Source: Astragalus membranaceus (Eukaryota > Streptophyta > Magnoliopsida > Fabales > Fabaceae). From it: DNA of 64,000 nt. Both the position numbers and the translations under genes were made by a program. Below the pieces are notes generated by a model. The model searched no databases, was not told the origin of the DNA, and saw only the letters and a program-made list of their open reading frames with translations. Location: positions 95,229,531 to 95,293,530 of the forward strand of contig CM076851.1 of assembly GCA_039519185.1 (NCBI GenBank). Direction: 5' to 3'. Below, piece by piece: positions 61,389-64,000 of the stretch. Positions within the stretch are counted from its first letter, which is position 1. Each line of letters opens with the position of its first letter.

Positions 61389-64000
61389 ATGTGTTCCGTC
61401 AACAGAGAATTAGGCAAGCTGGTTAATCATCGCTATTGGACGCGTCTGCAAGCAAGAAGCATGGAAAACGATCAAGCCAACCATGATCAGAACGATCCGC
61501 AGCCACATCAGGATGACGGAATTCCAGGAGGTCCGGATCCTAATGGTCAGGGTCAGCATGATCAGAATCAGGGGAATCAAGTCATTCAAGCTGAGATGGA
61601 AGTCCTAAAGGCTCAAATGGCGGAGGTCATAAGAGTGCTAAGTGCCTTAAGAGATGTTGGCACAACTGAAGCTGCTGTCGCTGGGACGAACAATCCTCCT
61701 CCCCTTCCTGGGTCTGGGATCTCTCAAACCCTCCAAGCTGTGCAATGGCCTCCCTATGGTCTCCCATTGGGCTATACGCCTCCTGCCGCTGATGCAAACC
61801 CTGGAGGAGATCCTTCGGGAACCACGGGGCACGCTCAGCCTAATACAATTGTGAACGAAGTTGGAACAGGGACACATCAAGCCCAGATTCAGATCCCAAT
61901 TCCTGTTATTGCTCCAGGAACTCCGGCGGGTTTCAATTCACCAATAATGGTTCATCCACACGTGCAGGGCCCAGTCCCTCAGAATATTGCTCACCGACAC
62001 ATGACCCCGGTCGTGGCGTCGATGAATAACCCTCACTATGGTGCCGGCGTTTTCCCACAGAATTACCCTGCCGAAGCTAGAAGTCAGTATCAGATGCTGG
62101 AAGAAAGGTTAAGAGCTGTTGAAGGGGCAGGTTCCCGAGCCAGGAATGCCCATGAGTTGTGCTTGGTTCCTGATCTAGTCCTGCCGCCCAAGTTCAAAGC
62201 ACCAACTTTTGACAAATACAGAGGGACAACTTGCCCAGTCAGCCATGTGACAATGTACTGCCGAAAGATGACTGCCTATGCCCGTGACGATAAATTAATG
62301 ATGCATTGCTTCCAAGAAAGTTTAGCTGGGGCTCCCCTTGACTGGTACATGCAGTTAGAGCCAACTAATATCCGTTGCTGGAAAGACATGGCGGATGCCT
62401 TCATGCGTCAATACCAGTATAACAATGATTTGGCTCCAGATAGAACTCAGCTACAATGCATGTCTAAGAGGGACAACGAGTCGTTCAAAGAGTATGCTCA
62501 GAGATGGCGGAACCTTGCGGCTCAAGTAAAACCCCCTCTGCTGGACAAAGAAATGGTCCACATGTTTATGGAAACCCTTCCTGCGGTGTATTATGATAGG
62601 TTGGTTGGCAGCGTAGCCTCGAACTTCTCTGAGATGGTGGTCACAGGGGAAAGAGTAGAGAATGGTATGCGCAGCGGAAGAATAGCTCATAGCCCGACGC
62701 CTCCTGCCAGTCAAAAGAAGCCATTTTTTGGGTCTCATAAGAAGAAAGAAGGTGAAACTAATGCAGTCATTGGAGCCAGTGGTCCGTCGCACAGCAATCC
62801 ATCGCAAGCTATTTCGGTTCCTCCTCAGGCACCGCTGGCACAGCCTTTTCAATCAAATTATCAGTACCGGAACTATAATGAAAGGAAGCCTGCTGTCTTT
62901 GATCCCATTCCTATGTCCTACACGGACTTGTTTAATTATCTCGTCACCAACAAAATAATCAGTACTCGTCAAATGAAGCCATATCAGCCTCCCTATCCCA
63001 GAGGGTACAACGCAAATGCCACCTGCGCCTTTCACTCTGGGGCAGTAGGTCATGTGGTGGAGGATTGTAAAGCGTTCAAATACGTGGTGCAAGAATTACT
63101 TGATAAGAAAAGCATATCATTTCAACAACCCAATGTAGCCACCAATCCGTTGCCAGGGCATGGAGGATCTGCTATTAATGCCGTTGGCCATCAGGAGGGT
63201 CAGTGTTTGGTTAGAAAAGTTGATTGCATTCAGATGCCTTTGAATTTTATCCATGCTGAACTATGCCGTTTTGGTGTCATCAAAGAAGGTTGTGCTAGGA
63301 AAGACGCCTGTGATAATCCTCGCTGCATTGGGGCATGTGAAGGCTTTAAACTAATTCTCCAAGATCTCTTAGACAGACACCTGGTCCAAGTGGGAATCCA
63401 GGAGAGAGAAGAAGGTGTATTTACCTTGCAATCAGGCAATGGAGGCTTCAGGAGACCAATTGAAATTCCCTGCAATCTGAATTCCAGCCTAGCTGTGACG
63501 AGACCCTCGACTGTTGTTATTCCAGTACCTGCTGCTGCCCCTAGTGGGGAGACTAGGATGACTCCATGGAGCTGCAATGTGCAAATGCAAGCGGAGGTCC
63601 CTAAAGGCACTCTGGATATAACAAACATTGCTGGAGGTAGTTGTATCACAAGGAGTGGAAGGATGTATACTCCTGAAAACCTTAGAAGAGAGCAATCCAA
63701 GGGAACTGAAGAAAGGGCCCGTAAAGGAAAAGACAAGGAAGCTGTAGAAGTCAGGGATGTGTCGGACAAAGAAGCTCAAGAATTCCTGAGAGTAATGAGA
63801 CAGAGTGAATATCGGGTGGTAGACCAGCTGAATCAAACTCCATCCAAGATCTCAATGCTCTCTTTGCTGCTTAGTTCAGAGGCACATCGTGCTGCACTGC
63901 TAAAGGTCCTGAATGAAGCTCACGTCTCTCATGACATTACAGTAAACCAGCTTGATGGTATTGTTGGCAGCATTGTAGCCTCCAATTACTTGACCTTCTC
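61389..64000 (+). CDS. gag: Ogre gag-pro ORF, 5' part (runs off window)
   Basis: Open from the ATG at 61389 (MCSVNRELGKLVNHRYWTRL; in-frame TAA just upstream) to the window end, 870 codons without a stop. A second Met at 61461 (MENDQANHDQ) is possible. Order: Gln/Pro/Gly-rich N-terminus; gag core from about residue 265 (LPPKFKAPTFDKYRGTTCP; SLAGAPLDWYMQLEPTNIRC; MADAFMRQYQYNNDLAPDRT; FKEYAQRWRNLAAQV); CX2H-type knuckle CAFHSGAVGHVVEDC near 545; a second Cys-rich patch (CARKDACDNPRCIGAC); then a linker (ITRSGRMYTPENL; EFLRVMRQSEYRVVDQL) that precedes protease in Ogre. In other Ogre elements pol follows, sometimes across an intron; that lies outside the window. Confidence 0.85.
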   Translation, partial: MCSVNRELGKLVNHRYWTRLQARSMENDQANHDQNDPQPHQDDGIPGGPDPNGQGQHDQNQGNQVIQAEMEVLKAQMAEVIRVLSALRDVGTTEAAVAGTNNPPPLPGSGISQTLQAVQWPPYGLPLGYTPPAADANPGGDPSGTTGHAQPNTIVNEVGTGTHQAQIQIPIPVIAPGTPAGFNSPIMVHPHVQGPVPQNIAHRHMTPVVASMNNPHYGAGVFPQNYPAEARSQYQMLEERLRAVEGAGSRARNAHELCLVPDLVLPPKFKAPTFDKYRGTTCPVSHVTMYCRKMTAYARDDKLMMHCFQESLAGAPLDWYMQLEPTNIRCWKDMADAFMRQYQYNNDLAPDRTQLQCMSKRDNESFKEYAQRWRNLAAQVKPPLLDKEMVHMFMETLPAVYYDRLVGSVASNFSEMVVTGERVENGMRSGRIAHSPTPPASQKKPFFGSHKKKEGETNAVIGASGPSHSNPSQAISVPPQAPLAQPFQSNYQYRNYNERKPAVFDPIPMSYTDLFNYLVTNKIISTRQMKPYQPPYPRGYNANATCAFHSGAVGHVVEDCKAFKYVVQELLDKKSISFQQPNVATNPLPGHGGSAINAVGHQEGQCLVRKVDCIQMPLNFIHAELCRFGVIKEGCARKDACDNPRCIGACEGFKLILQDLLDRHLVQVGIQEREEGVFTLQSGNGGFRRPIEIPCNLNSSLAVTRPSTVVIPVPAAAPSGETRMTPWSCNVQMQAEVPKGTLDITNIAGGSCITRSGRMYTPENLRREQSKGTEERARKGKDKEAVEVRDVSDKEAQEFLRVMRQSEYRVVDQLNQTPSKISMLSLLLSSEAHRAALLKVLNEAHVSHDITVNQLDGIVGSIVASNYLTF

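Larger units (their letters stand above)
54771..64000 (+). mobile_element. Ogre-type (Tat lineage) Ty3/gypsy element, 5' part
   Basis: Starts with a 3.1-kb LTR (TGTCATACCCC...CGCAACA), then a primer site matching tRNA-Arg-type Ogre sites, a 1-kb leader, the extra upstream ORF1 characteristic of Ogre, and gag-pro, which runs off the window. It interrupts the copia element at 54770; GGTCA at 54766-54770 would be the target duplication, unverified. The intact ORFs suggest a young copy. Confidence 0.88.

Overview
This is a plant nuclear window built almost entirely of transposable elements, mostly nested in one another. I see no intact single-copy host gene, tRNA gene or rRNA gene. An Ogre-type Ty3/gypsy element, a SIRE-like Ty1/copia element, an Athila-type element with a tRNA-Asp primer site, Stowaway-like MITEs and tRNA-derived SINEs together point to a dicot, most likely a papilionoid legume. 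That assignment rests on repeat families only, and I cannot name the species.

Layout, left to right. (1) 1-640: AT-rich sequence, possibly the end of an LTR. (2) About 650-5904: a non-autonomous CACTA-like DNA transposon. Its ends carry inverted copies of an 'AACCGATATGAAA' motif. Between them are exon-intron fragments of at least four host genes, all on the minus strand: a CIPK kinase, an APX6-like peroxidase, a guanosine deaminase-like gene and a BAC1-like mitochondrial carrier. (3) 7795 to at least 13612: a Helitron 3' terminus with its hairpin and a decayed multi-exon RPA70-like gene; it probably continues after 24727. (4) 13618-24721: an 11.1 kb Athila-lineage retrotransposon inserted in that sequence. 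It has a 5-bp target duplication (AATAA), two LTRs about 1-1.5% apart, a perfect tRNA-Asp primer site, gag, pro-RT-RNaseH-INT and an intact env-position ORF. (5) 24727-29997: Helitron-like or otherwise unassigned sequence, microsatellites, a GC-rich repeat and a LINE-tail-like remnant. (6) 29998-34338: a gag-only LTR element whose 3' part holds six exact-period 81-bp tandem repeats and a GC-rich palindromic repeat field. (7) 35085-41096: a 5'-truncated L1-type LINE with ORF1, endonuclease, RT, zf-RVT and RNase H, flanked by 19/20-bp target duplications. (8) 41117-48065: a cluster of small elements with resolved ends. It holds a SINE, a MULE with a 9-bp target duplication, a Stowaway-like MITE carrying a second SINE, a LINE remnant, another Stowaway MITE, a solo LTR with 5-bp duplication CGAGG, and an RRM/DUF4283 LINE ORF1 remnant. 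(9) 48196-54770: a decayed SIRE-like copia element. (10) 54771-64000: an Ogre-type element inserted in the copia. It shows a 3.1 kb LTR, primer site, leader, ORF1 (726 aa) and the start of the gag-pro ORF, which runs off the window.

These genes do not form a cellular pathway. Each set serves its own element: gag packages RNA, protease/RT/RNase H/integrase copy and insert LTR elements, endonuclease and RT drive LINE retroposition, and RPA-like proteins accompany plant Helitrons. The youngest event is probably the Athila insertion. The copia, the LINEs and the gag-only element carry many stops or frameshifts. The observations most worth following are the multi-gene CACTA capture, the GCACGGATCGTGC palindrome arrays in the Athila element, its in-frame -1 slippery heptamer at the gag/pol junction, and the two repeat fields in the gag-only element.
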